Positions 63,269 to 64,000 of a stretch of 64,000 nucleotides of DNA are shown here, in pieces; position 1 is the first letter of the stretch; each line of letters begins with the position of its first letter. The translations under genes were made by a program, and so were the position numbers. Source of the DNA: Bacteroidota bacterium (lineage in GTDB: Bacteria > Bacteroidota > Bacteroidia > UKL13-3); the NCBI GenBank assembly GCA_040388375.1, contig JAZKBU010000003.1, positions 496,001 to 560,000 of the forward strand, read 5' to 3'. The notes under the pieces are model-generated. The model was not told the origin of the DNA and did no database searches. It was given only the letters and a program-made list of their open reading frames with translations.

Positions 63269-63637
63269 ATGATACAACAGGAATCAAGACTTAAAGTAGC
63301 TGATAATAGTGGAGCGCGCGAAGTATTATGTATTCGCGTTCTGGGAGGCACCGGAAGACGCTATGCATCTGTAGGCGATAAAATAGTAGTTACAGTTAAA
63401 TCAGCGTTACCATCAGGTGGCGTTAAAAAAGGTGCAGTTTCTAAGGCTGTTGTTGTTAGAACTAAAAAAGAAGTTCGTAGAGCTGATGGTTCATACATTC
63501 GTTTTGACGATAACTCTTGTGTTTTATTAAATGCACAAGATGAGCCACGCGCTACTCGTATATTTGGGCCAGTTGCCCGTGAGTTAAGGGAAAAACAATT
63601 CATGAAGATTGTTTCATTAGCACCGGAGGTATTATAA
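63269..63637 (+). CDS. rplN: Large ribosomal subunit protein uL14
   Basis: A 122-residue uL14 with the signature start [20 protein letters not shown] (2-21) and [26 protein letters not shown] (split about 23-48). It also has [31 protein letters not shown] (split about 51-81) and the end [25 protein letters not shown]. It is a 50S intersubunit bridge protein. rplX starts 2 bases later. Confidence 0.97.
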   Translation: MIQQESRLKVADNSGAREVLCIRVLGGTGRRYASVGDKIVVTVKSALPSGGVKKGAVSKAVVVRTKKEVRRADGSYIRFDDNSCVLLNAQDEPRATRIFGPVARELREKQFMKIVSLAPEVL

Positions 63638-63639
63638 TA

Positions 63640-63978
63640 ATGGAAAAGAAAATGAACAACAAAGCTAAGTTGCGTATCAAAAAAGACGATCGCGTAACTG
63701 TAATAGCAGGAGATGATAAAGGTAAAACGGGAAGAGTAATTGAAATTATTACTGCTACTAACCGTGCAGTAGTTGAAGGTGTTAACATTGTTAGCCGTCA
63801 TACAAAACCTAATGCTCAAAATCAACAAGGTGGCATTATTAAAAAAGAAGCCCCTGTTCATATTAGTAATCTTAAAGTGATGGATAAAAGCAATAATGCT
63901 ACCAAAGTTGGTCGTAAGAAAAACGAGGAAGGCAAAACTGTAAGATATTCAAAAAAATCAGGAGAAATAATCGACTAA
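63640..63978 (+). CDS. rplX: Large ribosomal subunit protein uL24
   Basis: A 112-residue uL24. The KOW motif region KDDRVTVIAGDDKGKTGRVIEI lies at about 15-36, followed by VEGVNIVSRHTKPNAQNQQGGIIKKEAPVHISNLKV in parts (about 44-80). The basic C-terminal tail with VGRKKNEEGKTVRYSKKSGE is typical. It starts 50S assembly by binding 23S rRNA domain I. rplE follows after 4 bases. Confidence 0.96.
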   Translation: MEKKMNNKAKLRIKKDDRVTVIAGDDKGKTGRVIEIITATNRAVVEGVNIVSRHTKPNAQNQQGGIIKKEAPVHISNLKVMDKSNNATKVGRKKNEEGKTVRYSKKSGEIID

Positions 63979-63982
63979 GAAT

Positions 63983-64000
63983 ATGACAACAACGTACGTC
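63983..64000 (+). CDS. rplE: Start of large ribosomal subunit protein uL5, cut by window
   Basis: Only six codons are visible (Met, three Thr, Tyr, Val). The position 4 bases after rplX and the Bacteroidota-typical Thr/Tyr-rich start identify it as rplE by gene order. The rest of the gene is outside the window. Confidence 0.75.

Noticed and set aside
1-64000. tRNA, rRNA, CRISPR array, insertion sequence, integrase or attachment site.
   Set aside because: Intergenic regions were read on both strands. No cloverleaf with a CCA-like end, no repeated spacer pattern, no transposase motif and no terminal inverted repeats were found.

Overview
The window is a chromosomal segment of an AT-rich member of the Bacteroidota. 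The evidence is: two cargo proteins with type IX secretion (T9SS) type A C-terminal domains and one with the type B (gliding-motility-associated) domain; DUF5777, LruC and choice-of-anchor V proteins; a menaquinone pathway; a type-B-like succinate dehydrogenase; an str operon without tuf; almost no Shine-Dalgarno-like leaders; and promoters of the Bacteroidota type (TTTG or TTG, 19-20 bases, TAnnTTTG). The exact order or family cannot be read from the sequence. No insertion sequence, prophage, CRISPR array, rRNA or tRNA was seen, and most of the window is core genome.

Layout. 1-6.4 kb: the end of a GT9 glycosyltransferase, an MFS transporter, then a leftward group of parA, parB, a DUF502 membrane protein, a UbiA prenyltransferase and a metallo-hydrolase, with a parS-like half site and DnaA-box-like sequence just outside it. 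6.4-13.1 kb: pyrophosphatase, two sugar/methyl transferases and four poorly known envelope or regulatory proteins. 13.3-19.4 kb: clpB, a LruC lipoprotein and a two-gene unit with a lipoprotein truncated hemoglobin. 19.7-23.4 kb: sdhCAB. 23.5-30.5 kb: a T9SS adhesin, an FAD oxidoreductase, dapB, lepB and an AraC regulator. 30.5-34.6 kb: a seven-gene rightward unit coding for four heme-c-type surface or lipoproteins (two with CX4CH sites), a DUF5777 beta-barrel, an L,D-transpeptidase and a YceI protein. 34.7-39.4 kb: a hydrolase whose nucleophile Ser is replaced by Gly, an acyl-CoA dehydrogenase, a helix-hairpin-helix protein and an RmlD-like reductase. 39.5-42.9 kb: thrS-infC-rpmI-rplT, with infC starting at TTG and an unreported 38-codon ORF next to a perfect palindrome. 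42.9-54.8 kb: murB, an LTA-synthase-like protein, a large T9SS adhesin, menB, menD, an FAH-family protein, an M23 peptidase, bcp and a TerB-like protein. 54.8-64 kb: the fused str/S10/spc operon from rpsL to the first codons of rplE, behind two near-identical promoters.

How parts fit together. SdhCAB, MenB, MenD and perhaps the UbiA protein belong to menaquinone-linked respiration. The 30.5-34.6 kb unit looks like an envelope redox module: exported heme proteins, an outer-membrane barrel and a lipid-binding YceI protein. It is the best candidate for an undescribed system here, but its function is inference. The T9SS cargo proteins need secretion machinery that is not in this window.
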